Source: Trachythela sp. YZ-2020 (Eukaryota > Cnidaria > Anthozoa > Malacalcyonacea > Clavulariidae). Taken from it: 64,000 nucleotides of DNA. Of this stretch, positions 32,171 through 44,219 are shown one piece after another (within the stretch, counting starts at the first letter, position 1; each line of letters opens with the position of its first letter). The DNA is taken from the NCBI GenBank assembly GCA_016169945.1, contig JADLSH010000170.1, positions 744,001 through 808,000 of the forward strand. The letters run 5' to 3'. Under the pieces are notes generated by a model. The model saw only the letters and a list, made by a program, of their open reading frames with translations. It ran no database searches and was not told the origin of the DNA. Position numbers and translations under genes: made by a program.

Positions 32171-33060
32171 TTATTGGAACCATAAATCGGATTCTTCAAG
32201 CTTTTTACAACGGGATAATGCTACATATGCTCCCCCTGGGGCAATAACGGGACTGTCAAGCCAAACAATGCAGTCGGTTAGGGTTTGTCCTTGTGCTTTA
32301 GGAATTGTCAATGCATAAGCTGGCATAAAGGGTATCACCGTTTTCAAATCACCATCATCGGTAGGAAACGATACAGGGTATACTTGAACAATATTGTCGT
32401 TTGGCAATTTAAGAAAAATAGTCCTTCCTTGCATTTGAAGTACATGGCCTACGCGGCCGTTTACAACAGAAAGTTGCTTATTTCTATTTTGTGTTATCAT
32501 AACTCGCATGCCTTTGTAAATAGGTATCCTCCCGAGATCACAATCAGAGTCAGCATAGCCTAAGAACGTGGACTTTTCTAAAATGCTATCTAAAACGACT
32601 TTGTTTACCCGATTTGCAGCATTGCGAGAAACAGTAATAACTCTGCTGTTCGGGTAATTATTTAAAGCTTGGAGCAATTGCTCGTCACTAGGGTCTTCAG
32701 TAAAAAGTGTTTTTCCGCTTTGAATTTTGTCCAGCAGATATTGTGAAGGCCGGCAAAACCTGATATGAAGTAAGAAATTGCTATACTCCTCATCATTGTT
32801 CCTATGTTGTTCAGTTAGGAGGACTTTAATTATTATATTCGGCAATTGCTGAGATGTCAGCCGTTCATTGGCAGAAACAGGGTAATGAAAGGCTGAATGA
32901 ATTGTGTCTGTGTCAATATCGTCAGGAAAACGGTCCTTATAGGCAGTTGCTAGGAAACCAGTTGGCATTGCGACCAAAAGGAGACACATGTTTCAACAAC
33001 TTTTGTTAAGGCATAAGATTTCCCTGTGCCATGCTTGCCAACAACTAACAAACATTTTCG
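32171..33060 (-). pseudogene. Helitron 2 PIF1-type helicase, partial
   Basis: The Walker A motif reads VGKHGTGKSYALTKVVE at about 33046-32995, then an apparent one- to two-base shift leads to LLLVAMPTGFLATAY and the rest of the helicase: TIHSAFHYP, VITVSRNAANRVN, YKGMRVMITQNRNKQLSVVN, IPFMPAYALTIPKAQGQTL and GGAYVALSRCKKLE. These are superfamily 1B helicase motifs I, Ia, IV-VI in order. The Walker B (motif II) region is weak or deleted between motifs Ia and III. It would unwind DNA during rolling-circle transposition. The frameshift and apparent gap make it inactive. Confidence 0.78.
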
Positions 33061-33272
33061 CCAATCTACCGTTTGTTGATTAGTTTTCTGAACAAATTCA
33101 TCACTTGATTGAAATTATGGTACGTCAATGATTCCATGTTGCCAATCATCTTCCTCCTCACTATCGGTATCAAATAATCAAAGGCGCAGTCAATTGATTC
33201 GTAGTATTCGCTCCTTTTGTTAAGCATAATTTGAAAGATTGATACAACTAGCTGTTGTTTTGTATCTAGTGG

Positions 33273-33600
33273 TTACTGTAACAACGGAGGTAGTGTTAGT
33301 CTGCCAAATGAGATAACACGTTTTGTCCACAAATGGTATAGATCTTTTAAGGATTGAATGTGGACAAGTAGGTTGGTGACATACCACGATCGATGATGAT
33401 CTTCTAGGTCGAAATGGGCTTTAATATTATCCTCATCCTTCCAGATCGAGGCACGATGGGGTAACGCACATACAAAGTGTTTTATCACTTGTGGTATTGT
33501 CTCGACATCCGGAATACTTAGGTCATTTGTGATTCTGTGTGGAACGTTTAATAACATATCCTGAAAAAAGTACTCGTCTTTAAACACTGAGGTGACTTTG
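33273..33600 (-). pseudogene. Helitron 2 linker region
   Basis: The minus frame (FKDEYFFQDMLLNVPHRITN, then ALPHRASIWKDEDNIKAHF) sits between Rep and helicase, where Helitron polyproteins have a region of LL-x-VP-R and late FA-x-P motifs. The frame ends at 33273. Its upstream neighbour (Rep) ends in another frame at about 33614. Confidence 0.55.
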
Positions 33601-33613
33601 GTACCAACAAATG

Positions 33614-34620
33614 TTACACCTTTTTATGAAGTGTTGGTTCGCTTTTGGAAGTGTCTACCTGCCTTAACCTGTCCAAAAGCGAAAGATTTTCTAACTTTTT
33701 TGGACGGCACCAATAATTTTGGACAATTTTGTTATGGCACACATTGTGAGGTAACGGAACCGCAAACCGCTTGAGCCGTTCAGGTGTCCATGCCACCTTT
33801 TTTGAAGACATGGAAAGCCACATTTCAGGTTCTAATGGTGCCATTTCCTTCAAATGACAAAATGCAGCTTGGTATGATGTTGTGTGTGGGGTGTATAAAC
33901 ATTCTGAATTATATGCATCATGTGCCTTAGTGACATAAGAACTGACATATTTCAGAAGACGTCCGTGTCCATCAGAGGATTGGACATCCATTCGGCATTC
34001 TAATGCTGGTAAGATAGTAGATATATAGCCCCTAATGTTCTCTTTAAATGCCTCAGCGGGATGGGAAATTTTAAGAGCAGGTGTGCCGTTTTCATTTTCG
34101 ACTTTAGTATCATCATCGTTCAGACATAACAACCCTTGGTCAGACTTCTGCAGATTGTATACGAGATAGGCTGAGTCAACATCTGCCCGTGGAATGTCTG
34201 CAAGAATATGCTGAAAATCGATTTGTTGCAGACTTTTTAGCCACACTAGGATGTGAATATGGACAGTTCCCCATTTTTGAAATTTGAAGCGATTGAAGTA
34301 GTTCAAAACATTATTGACTGACGACTTTCCTCTAAGAAAATAAATGGCTCTTCTACGAATTGTCATTGGAGCCACAGAAATAACCTCTGACCAGCTGTTC
34401 CAAGATATTAACGAAGTGGAGTGTTTCAAATGCAGAAAGTTGCGTCTCACCTAAGCCAGTTGTTTCTTGTAATTGCTTAAGCCAAGGCAGCAGGGGAAAT
34501 GACCACTCACTCTGTGATATAGTAATAAATAGGCTTGGAAAGCCAAGTTGTCTTACAGCATCAATGAGACAAAGATGCTGCCATTTCCAAAATTGTGGGC
34601 TAAACGATTTTGCTTGAAGT
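33614..34620 (-). pseudogene. Helitron 2 Rep (HUH nuclease)
   Basis: Minus strand: FSPQFWKWQHLCLIDAVRQL and GFPSLFITISQSEWSFPLLP (about 34620-34500, Helitron-like N domain), then after a frame change NYFNRFKFQKWGTVHIHILV with the HUH pair H-I-H, and LLKYVSSYVTKAHDAY, the tyrosine-bearing block. The catalytic histidines and tyrosines for rolling-circle nicking are visible. It differs strongly from Helitron 1 (IHCHG versus VHIHI), so the two belong to different lineages. A frame break at about 34450 splits the N domain from the nuclease. Confidence 0.75.
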
Positions 34621-35559
34621 GAGGTTGCAGGTGAACAATGTTTTTTTTCTAGCCGTGGTTATTGTGCCTGACACAGTTCTAAAAAACCATATATCGTAAT
34701 GAAATTGTAGTAATTCGAAACTAGTTCCATAGTCACTTATCACGCTGAAGACTTTGGTCATGAATGCAACTTTTGTGCTAGCCCGATTATCTCTACCATT
34801 CAAAGATGTTTCACAAAAGTCAACAGTAGGATACAAATTTGGCCATAGAGTGCACTCAATCCCAACGTTTTGACTAAAGTCATAAACGTTAAACCTCCTA
34901 GTATCTGACATGCTGTTTCTCTTAGGTTAACAAACTTTTTATATGAGGAAAAAGCATTGGTCATAAGGAACTCATAAGCTCTGAGACACCTTTCCTTACA
35001 TGCAGGGTTATCCAAACCATGTATATTCTGTAACACACTGTTTGCCATCCATGTTAACCTAAACAGATTTGTTTTCTGCCTGTACCCATTTTGTTTCTTG
35101 ACATAGTCACCCAAATGTACAGTGAAAGGACGTAATGTTATAATGTCATTGTAAGACGTGCGGTATTTTATCAACAGTAGGATTCATGTATACCGTGTTT
35201 GCACATGTACAAGCTTTGGAAAATTTTAAAGGCAAACATTTAAAATAATTGGGCAAGAAGCGTTGAGTTTTCAACAATCTACAATTGCTACAATATGTCC
35301 AAGATAAATGTTCAATCCAAAACCTTAAATTTTGACTAAATTAAATTTTGCCTGACAGAATACGCGAATGGTTAGAAGATAAAAATTGCTTAAATTTTTC
35401 GCAAAACTCCTTTTTGCCCACTATTTGTACAAGTTGTCTTGAATTAAGCTGAGCTTTCCTGCTCTCAAGCTTTTCAGCAAGGCTATCATCTCTCACCACA
35501 CTTCGAAAACGTCGATTACTCCAGAAAGATATTGATAACTTGTTATCGCAAGTGCCCAT
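34600..35559 (-). pseudogene. Helitron 2 N-terminal region
   Basis: Three minus-strand frames in series: 35559-35341 (starts MGTCDNKLSISFWSNRRFRS), 35174-34915 (IITLRPFTVHLGDYVKKQNG, then LTWMANSVLQNIHG and CKERCLRAYEF) and 34911-34600 (MSDTRRFNVYDFSQNVGIEC and FELLQFHYDIWFFRT). The order suggests one long N-terminal region before the Helitron-like N domain, split by frameshifts near 34915 and 35200. No separate domain was recognised. Confidence 0.5.
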
Positions 35560-36626
35560 TGTAGGCAGAGGAGATAATTTACTTAATAGTTATATGAACC
35601 AGTTACAATATAACTTACTTTTGTTCATTTGCTCAGTATAACATTTAGATCACTATATTAGGCAGTTCCAATTGTTGAGATATTAATTTTGAAGAAATTT
35701 CGAGCGTCCGCTATTCCTATATTGCCATATATTAACGTAATAATATTGACCACAGAAAAGTAAACTAAACAGTGGATATAGCTTTGTTTAATATAGCGAT
35801 AAAGGTTTTGTTACTTTAATATTTCTGACTTACTTTGATATTTATGCAAGTTCAGGACTGTTTCCTCAGGTTGAAGCTACAGAGAAGAAACAATAATTGG
35901 AAATCAGAGTGTTATTAGAGTTTGTTTAGGACGAACTAATAAAGTATGATGTTTTAAAACAGTTAACTACTAAAAGGATATGCCTCAACTTTTGTATTCT
36001 AGTATACTGAAACCAAAGGCAAAAGTGCAGCTATAAACAATACTGTTATTCTTCAAAAGATATTTTAATATAATATTTTAACCCTACAGTATTTCAAAGT
36101 GGGCGAATATAGTTTTGATAGTCAACTTAGCTAGTCGGCGATTGTTTTGCGTTGTAATTTTCATTTAGAATGGTACTAATGCACTAACAACTATGACAAT
36201 CCATGCTTAAATATTCAATATGATTAAACACTTTCAGAATTATGCTAAAGTATGTTTAAATCAATAGCCAACACGCAAAGCAAAGAGCTGAACGTTAAGA
36301 ACTTATTATTTTGCCTATATCCCAAGAACACTGTTGTGGTTCAACAATATACAAGTAATACAAATGCTGTAAAGTATAATTTTTTGCCTTCTTCCTACAT
36401 TCAAACTATAAATAAATATAGTAAATGATCTTAGCCTACTTTATTAAGAATGAAACTGAAAAATACAGCAACAAATCTCCCCAAATTTCAAATTTTAACG
36501 ACTGCTATTGCAATGTACCTTCCGATCTAAACAACAACTTTGACAAGAAGGCAATATGGCCGACTTTTCCCCAAAATATATCATCACCCAAAAGGAGATA
36601 CCTAAAGTTTTATTTTTAAACATTTA
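35560..36626. other. non-coding, AT-rich
   Basis: No gene or repeat pattern I can support. Confidence 0.45.
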
Positions 36627-39161
36627 GGCCGTCAGCTAGTGCACCAAAACGTTTAGTTTCATTGGACACCTCGCTAAGCTAAAAGAACTTTACATATTAT
36701 TATAGATTAAAACACGCTGAATCCAAATCTAAAAAGTTCTTGTCGAGATACCCTGCAGTTTTTTTGTATTTCTCGATTGAAATCTTAAAAAATTCACTGT
36801 TTTGAACTACGTTTATTAGCAATTCCGTGCAAACTCATCGTTCAAAAAGCGTTTCGTAAGAATCGGACCAATAGCCTGCATACCGCCTACAACTCGGGCA
36901 TATCTCGGGTCATTTTAAGATATACAAAATAGTGATGTACAAAACATTTGTAAACAAAATGTTACGTATTTAATTCATATCAGGTTTCCGATAAAAATAA
37001 GCTTTTTTCTGATCGTTTGAATGTTTTTTTGACAGCGATGAAGCGTAATATAGAAACAGTAGAGCTTCGTGAACATATGGAGGGCTTTGTAAGGCATATT
37101 GACAATGGATAATGTAGTTTTCGACGGGGAAACGAAGGCCAACACGAGGATACTTTCCTGACATTAGCGTTTGCCGGTTTGCCCTACTTCGAATACGAAG
37201 ATCCGTTTAACTTTCAGGTATCTATGGCTATTGCCCAATTTTCTGATGCGCTAAAAAAATTGACGGAGAGAAGTTATTTCCTTGTAGGTTGTGCGATAAA
37301 ATCTGCGAAGGACGGCCTATAACAAGGTCAACAAGGTCTGACAAAACACATAACGAATTGACTAAAGCTTGGCTTATATATCTTCTAGTTTAATAAATAT
37401 CATTGCTTCAATAAACGATGCAATTGTGTTTTGGCAAAGCACAAGAATACTATAAATAATCTGAAGACTCGATATCTGCCATCTTAAATGAACGTTCTTG
37501 AGAAATGAACAGTACCAGACAATATTGCAATTTTGTTTCAATTGGAATTGTTTTATTTACAATTAATAATCAGTACTTACAAAATACATTACATTATTAC
37601 ACCCTATCATTGTTTTGTTTATGTAAAATACCTCGTTTATTTTCTCTACAAGGCTTTCGACCTGTAAACCCTGATCTATATCTGTGCAAATAATATACAT
37701 TATATTGTTTTGCAGTATTTGCACTGATGTATATGTGGCTGATTGAAGGCCTTGCCAAAATTAAGGTTTGCTTTTCTATTGCTGCTTAACAAGTTAACAA
37801 GAGGCATAATAGATGGGGTAGTCTACCCATTATAAAATTATATTATGAATCTGCCTCACAATTAGGCACTTTGGTTTGCTATGCCATCTCAAAATTCTGA
37901 ATACAGCAATCATATGCCCCAGCCACACAACAATGTAGCAACTGATGGTACAAGACACCTGGGTACAAGACACCTGCAGCTAGAGAGTTCAAGGGCTGTT
38001 CTTGATGAGGTCTTGGTGGTGCAGAAGATACAAATCTAGGGGCAATGCTGCAAAACTGTTTCCAAGGGCATGTCAAGAAGCAGTCAGGGTCACAAAATTG
38101 ACCAAATAGATATTAAAAACAATGAAATTTAGGGGATAGATTAGGAGTATAAAAATTGTTTATATCAAAGCACATCCCAGGTGTGCTAAAACGTTTACAT
38201 TGAGAAATCTCAGGTGCAGCATTGACCAATTCTGCAGTCTGGACAGAACGGATGTACTGAATGTGCTTTGAGGAATAGTGGGCTGACATCCAATGCTCAA
38301 ATGCATCTCCTTTCATTTATATTTTACTCCAGGAGTGTTTACTGTACAGTACAATCTTAATTAAACTACATACAAATATGAATCTACATAGTAGCAAGAC
38401 TTTTGGGATGCTCTATAATTTAGAACTAATAAATACTGTGATATGTACAGTATATTGCAGTGAACAATGAGGAATATAAATAATATATATAGACATAGTG
38501 TTTAGACAAAGCGCAAGTGTATAATATTATAAAGATAAAAACTTGCGCCAAATGTACACAATGGCTTTAAATGAATTATTCTTGACCTCAAGAGCAGCAG
38601 AACCATTCTTTAGTTAAAAGCTTTTCGTTTGCGCTGGTATCTTGAAAGCTAACTTCCTTCGCGTTGTCTACTTGTTGAGCAGCCATAAAACCATTCTTTT
38701 GTCCTGTCATAACTTAAAACTATCGCTTAAATGTAGATAATAGAATGGAACACATCTGAAATTCGAAGTTTAGGTGAAACAGGCAGAATAACCGAAGATA
38801 TGCAATATGATCTTTCTCGCACATTGACAAACCATAAGAAAATAAAAAACACATGCCTCAAACAGCTGTCGCCTGTAAGTCGAATAGAAACCGGCAGATA
38901 ATCGGCGCATGTTCGTACAGGAAGTATGATTTTTGAAAGATGTGTTTTCGCGAAACTGCTAATAAACATAATCACGCGACAGTGAATTTTTAAGATTTCA
39001 ATCGAAAAATACAAAAAAACTGCAGGGTATATCGACAAGAACTTTTTAGATTTGGATTCAGCGTGTTTTAATCTATAAGAATATGTAAAGTTATTTTAGC
39101 TTAGCGAGGTGTCCAATGAAATTCGTTTTCTAGCCATCTTTTGGTGCACTAGCTCACGGCC
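36627..39161. mobile_element. long-TIR element (~2.5 kb) with TA flanks
   Basis: The ends are GGCCGT...AGCTAGTGCACCAAAA (left) and the complement at 39140-39161. The arms are at least 180 bases (36627-36800 against 38985-39161) and more weakly continue to about 36960 and 38870. TA flanks both ends. Internal minus-strand frames (37879-38316) have no recognisable transposase, so it is likely non-autonomous or decayed. Arms of this length with TA suggest a Tc1/mariner-like or related element. Confidence 0.75.
37879..38316 (-). other. unclassified open frames inside the long-TIR element
   Basis: Two minus-strand frames (38316-38113 and 38076-37879) read EHWMSAHYSSKHIQYIRSVQ and QCKRFSTPGMCFDINNFYTP, then a proline-rich piece. 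They could be cargo exons or a captured transcript; there is no domain I recognise. Confidence 0.25.
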
Positions 39162-39549
39162 TAATTGCAATACTGTGTTTTAAGAATAAAATCATGATGT
39201 AGAATGTAAAAATGCATTTAAGCTTTCTGACTAATTTATATTGGAATTGCTGATGAATTATGGTAAGATTGCCTTATGCATTTGGGCATGTATATGGTGG
39301 CCCATCGTTATTCAGTGATATTTTCAGCAATATTTTACATATTTAATTCTATTTTAATGATAATTATGTTTATAAAATGGCAGTAACTTCAATATGTGTG
39401 ACAAATTGGAATTGATTCTAAAACAATTTTCATTTGAAACCTTGTTTTATAAGCAAAAGTTATTTACAAATGTATAATAATAATAATTACAAGCAGTAAA
39501 ACAAATTATTCTTATATTCAATTAAAAAAAATAAATTTAAAACGCAAAA

Positions 39550-39614
39550 TTTGATTGATAATGCTGGGCCGTTTGAAAGAAAAAAAATTCGAACGGCCCA
39601 GCGTTATCAATCCA
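39550..39614. repeat. short hairpin with 10-base GC core
   Basis: TTGATTGATAATGCTGGGCC is repeated in inverted form (GGCCCAGCGTTATCAATCCA), with arms of about 25 bases and two mismatches around an A-rich loop. It could be a tiny palindromic repeat or terminator-like structure. Confidence 0.7.
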
Positions 39615-39821
39615 CTCCAAAAAGACTGGACAAATGCAGTTATGCATTTGCATTATATTCTTTTGAAGGTGTATTGTTGCTTTTCTACCTTATTTAAGAT
39701 GCATTTAACCTTTTCCAATCGGTTGCAGTGTCAACATTTGGTTTGTGACTGTTGAAGTGATTCTCACAAATTTGTTTGAACCAGTACGTGCTCTTTTATG
39801 TATCGAAATATTAATAAAAAT

Positions 39822-40380
39822 GGCAAACTATGATATTTTGAAATACATTTATTAACTACAAATGGCAAAGGACAGACCAGAAAATACACAAACTAAAATA
39901 CATAGAGGAGGTCGAGCTATTCGGCCATAGCCATAACATGTAATGACCATCGAGTAGAAGTCAAGAAAATTTGGAAGAAGGCTGAAAATACAAAATGGCG
40001 GCAAAGAAAGGCAAAGTAGCATATTTTGAAATACCTTTTTTTGCTACAAATTGCGAATCACAGACAAGGCAATATACAAATTAAAATACACAGGAGATCC
40101 AGCTATTCTGCCATATTTATAACATTTAATTAACGTTGAATGGAAGCCGAAAAAATTTGAAAGAAAAAGGGCGATAAGTCGAAGATGGTCGCAGCTAAAA
40201 ATCGCGAACTACCATATATTGAATTTTACAACAAATGGCCACCGACAGACAACGAAACATACAACTTAAAACACATAGGAGGTTAAGCTGTTCCGCCTTC
40301 AATATAACATTTTAATGTATCTCAACTGCAACCGAAAAAAATTTCGAAGAACCCTGAAAATCCAACATGGCGGCGGAATT
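39822..40380 (+). repeat. three diverged ~187-bp tandem repeats
   Basis: Units at about 39822-40016, 40017-40204 and 40205-40380 share the order: a TATTTTGAA-like start, CTACAAATGGC, GACAGAC, AAAATACA(C/T)AGGAGG, a GCTATTC-GCC word, ATAACAT, GAAAAAATTTG and AANATGGCGGC. They end directly before the Kolobok-like gene and may be its upstream region or subterminal repeats. Confidence 0.7.
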
Positions 40381-40441
40381 ATATAACATTGTATTACAGA
40401 ATATTTTTGCAATTATAACATGAAAGATTCAACATATCTTC

Positions 40442-41967
40442 TTGAAACTTCGCGTACGATTAACTCACCGATTTAAAGTTTGTGTCTATTCTCCAGCAAA
40501 AGTTGATGAAAATATTCCAACAACAAGTCAGAATGTTGAAGATACAATGTATGACTTATCATATGACAGTGACACTGAATTCGATCTTACAGCTAGCTCG
40601 TGCACGTCGTGTCATTACTTGAAGAAGAGAATGAAAGCCCTTCAAAAGAAACTCTGCTGGTTTAAAAAGACAAAAGCGAACTTGCAGAAAAAAGTACAGA
40701 GGCTAGAAGCGGAAAATGTTGTACGTCCACCACATGTAAATATGGCGGCTTTGAATAAAGCATACAGCGATGAAGACAGCGAAGAACAGTATTCAACTTC
40801 AATGGATGCAACTTCAATGGATTACTCTTCTCTTGAAGAATCAAGTCAGTCTGCTGTTGAGATGTAACAAGAAACACTGTCAGGTAGGGGGTGAATATTT
40901 TCTATTAATATAGATATATACTGTTTCAAAAATATACTGCTCGAAAAAGATCTAAATACTATTAAATCTATCAGTTGATCCCCAAATGAAATGATAAATA
41001 TAGGAAAATAACTGAAACATGTTCTTCTATTACAGTGTTGATGAAGGAACCAGTTCCTACAACGAACCAATGTTCCTCGTATCTTACAGTCCACTGGTAG
41101 AGTTATTTGCAAAAATTCTGCTTCAATTGCAAGGCTGAAAATCCAAAGGTTCAGGTGAAACATATTGGGTCTATGGCTACTGTTGTGCAGGCTTGTAGTA
41201 AATGCCTTATGGAGGACTTCACATGGAGAAGCCAACCTATGGTTATGGGAAGATATGCAGCTGGGAATATTATGACAAGCTTTGGTATCTTGATGTCTGG
41301 AATCAATATCAGTCAAGCTCTGTTGATGTTCATGCACATGTATCTTGCCACAATATGCATAAGAACATACCATTTACATCAATGTACCTTCTTTTTCCCA
41401 GCTATTTTGAAACATTGGGAAGTTAACCAGTCTGGTTTGATTGAAGATGTAAAGAACAGTGAAGAAGAATCCCAGACATGGTCAGGAGATGAACGCTTTG
41501 ATTCTATGGGTCATAGTGCTAAGTATGGAGTCCACTTTCAATTGCTTCAGGTATACACTTATTCTTATCATGAATTTGGGCATGTTTATCTATAGTAATT
41601 CGTAGACTTGTGGTTCAGTATGCCTGTAATTGTTTGATTTTGTGGAAAACACCATGTTATATTGTCATGTTATATAAGCTTGTCATCATAATCCTGGATG
41701 TTTGTGGTGTAAATAAGAGTAGAAACAAGCAACTCAGGAAAGCTGGCAAAGAGAAGGGATGCGAGGTGATCAATGATTGGCTAAAAGGTGTCCGCAAGCA
41801 TTTGTATTGGAGTGCACAAACAACCCTTCCTGGTTTTGAGGATCTCATTGTGGCTAAGTGGAAGTCAACTGTTCGACATATGGCTGGCAAACATGAAGAT
41901 CACCCAGATCCATTGTTTACATCTTGCACCCATGGGGAACTGGAAGAACGAAAATGGATTCCTATAG
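40442..41967 (+). pseudogene. Kolobok-like transposase pseudogene
   Basis: Exon 1 (to 40883, donor CAG|GTAGGG) has an acidic linker and a coiled coil (YLKKRMKALQKKLCWFKKTK) such as often follows a THAP domain, and contains a stop at 40865-40867. Exon 2 (41036-41550) has, after a frame change at about 41110, FCFNCKAENPKVQVKHIGSM, then RSQPMVMGRYAAGNI and the acidic block WSGDERFDSMGHSAKYGVHF, which matches the DDE-bearing G-D-G-R-x-D-S-P-G-H-S-A-K-Y region of Kolobok/THAP-linked transposases. Exon 3 (to 41967) has a KGCEVINDWLKGVRKHLYW and HPDPLFTSCTHGELEERKW segment of the same family. The THAP domain itself is not visible upstream. The family is assigned from memory of the motif order. Confidence 0.6.
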
Positions 41968-41994
41968 GTGTATTTCTTCATATCAATCCTTAGA

Positions 41995-43000
41995 AATCGT
42001 ATCAATCCTCAGATATGGAAAACAATATCTCGAGAGCTGCTCCTATATTAACAAATGTTCCGTCTTTTATTGTTCGTACAGCTGAAAAATTGTATGTTGA
42101 GATAGTAAACACGATCCAGCAAAGTAAATCTCTTGCGGTTTTGGGCCTTTTGGCGATGAAAGTTTGCAGTATGTTGTCCTATACATTTTCAGGTAATCGC
42201 CACAAAATTCCTCTAATTGCCGTCGGTCATTGCCATTTTTTGAGAAAACGCGAGACTGTTTGTAAGATGTTCTGTCTTTTTTAAAAAGTCGAAAAGACAC
42301 ACTTCAACGATCATTTATGCCCGATGTTGAGAAATTTATATCTGTTGTGGTTTTTGAAGAGTTTTTTTGCCCTTTTTTGCTTGCAAACGTGTTTTTCACG
42401 AAAAAACAGCTCAAAAACAAGCATTTAACGTTTGATTTTCGCCATTTTGACTTTCCCGTTTCTATGGTTACCGTGCCCTCTTTCGAGTTTTTTTCCTCGA
42501 GTTTCCATGCCGTACTTTTGAGTTTTCGCACTTTTAACGTGTTTAATACGCGTGTACGTTTTTGTGTTTATCTGTTTGCCGTATCCAAATGAACACGACG
42601 TTAAGCAATTAAGTCAATTTATCCCGCGTGATTCGCTGACCAAGTTTGAAAATCATTCTAATTACCTGTCCGCATTATAACACATCCTTCAGTTTTATTA
42701 CTTTTATATTAAGTTGGAAAGACAAAAACAAGCAAAATATAATCGTTTTCTAAACACATCTATTATAATCTAAAATGCAAATCTATAATAAGTTGGGTTT
42801 TTTTTAAAGTTCTGTACACTCACCTACTTATTTAAAGATGACAAAGTAGCGAGTATTAAAACAAATTTAGTGGAAATAAAATAAACAATAAACGAACCAA
42901 AAAGGCACGAAAAGTTTACAGCTGTGCAACTAAAACAAAGTTGTAAAAATTCCGACATTCTCGTTTGTTTTAAAGCTAAATATTAAATTAAAACTGTTAA
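41995..43000. other. no clear gene
   Basis: Several open frames on both strands (for example 42015-42284 and 42317-42592) lack domain patterns and have mixed composition. This may be the decayed 3' end of the Kolobok-like element. Confidence 0.35.
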
Positions 43001-43002
43001 TT

Positions 43003-44218
43003 ATGTCCGAATTACCATTAAAAGAAAAACAGTTGGACTTTATTATTAATGGAAGGACACCGAATAATATGCTGGATTATGTCAAAAAGCAAGCATTGGC
43101 AAATAATGAAGTCATTTACATCTTTGATATAAAAAAATTCTATGTTACTAAATATTGCTAATGAACCGAACACAAAATATGTTGATCTCATCAACAATAT
43201 AATTCCGGATGCTGTTATTAAAATAAAGAAATACTGCAAGGTAATCATTGATAAAGTAAGAGTTTTATGTTGGAGAGTTAAAAATCAGGTGAAAATGCTC
43301 AATAGAAAAGGGTCCAGAATTAAAAGAGATGAATATTTGGAAAAATGGTCAAAACTTTCCATCATCCTAGTTGGGGATGTAATGACAGCTAGTGAATATG
43401 GACAGAAAATTAAACAAGTGGAAAAAGAGGCAAAGGGAAAAATCGAAAACTTGAACATGGCTGTTAAGGAATGGAAAACAAAGTTTAAAAATCTTGAGGA
43501 AGAAAAAAAGTTATTGTATTCTGAAATAATGGAACACCACCTGAAGATGAAAGAATGCCTGGCAGAAAAAATTAATGATCTGGAAAATGATAAAGAAAAC
43601 ATGAGAAAATACATCAATGAGTTGGAAAAGACTAATATCAACCCTCAAAGCCTGAAGGATTTCCCTAGCCTTTCTAAACGTCAACAGAAGAGACGGGTGC
43701 AAGCTTTGGGTAGCAGGGCGGAGAAGGCCTTGTGGTTTATATCGCACTTTGGGCTGGAACTTCATGCAATACAGTTCTGTGATGGAGGTGGTCATAAATA
43801 TCCAGTAAAATTAACAACAGATGCCCAACCATCAACAATTGAGACAACACCATCAACCCTGACAACACCATCAACCCTGACAACACCAGCATCTCAATAC
43901 CAACCTCGGCCGCCCATGCAATCAACACCTCAACTGGAATCATTAATATCCCAGCCTAATTCACCATCAACTTCAGAAATTGATTCTGAAACTGATCAAT
44001 TGACATCTTCAACATCTGCTTCCCAACCTGCACCTATTAAAAAAAATCCATGGAAACAATATGAAAACTTATCAGAAGACGATAAATGCAAGGTTGAATC
44101 ACTATTGTTCCTTATGGACAAATTTGCTGTAGGAGATGCCTTCCTACATGAAGTCAGCATGGTTGTTGATGGAATGCCCAAATCATATCTTGTGAAACAG
44201 TGTAGAGATAAACTATAA
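43003..44218 (+). CDS. unrecognised coiled-coil protein, element-type
   Basis: Starts MSELPLKEKQLDFIINGRTP at 43003, continues to about 43140 (VIYIFDIKKFY), then after an apparent frame change continues as LLNIANEPNTKYVDLINNII. A long charged coiled coil follows (about residues 80-165 of the 43142 frame: EKEAKGKIENLNMAVKEWKT and on), then SLSKRQQKRRVQALGSRAEK, a low-complexity S/T/P/Q tract with repeated TPSTLTTP, and a C-terminal helical segment ending LVKQCRDKL. I do not recognise the family. Length, coiled coil and neighbours suggest an accessory or N-terminal protein of a transposon; the WxxxxEKALWFISHFG region might bind DNA. Confidence 0.5.
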
Positions 44219-44219
44219 A

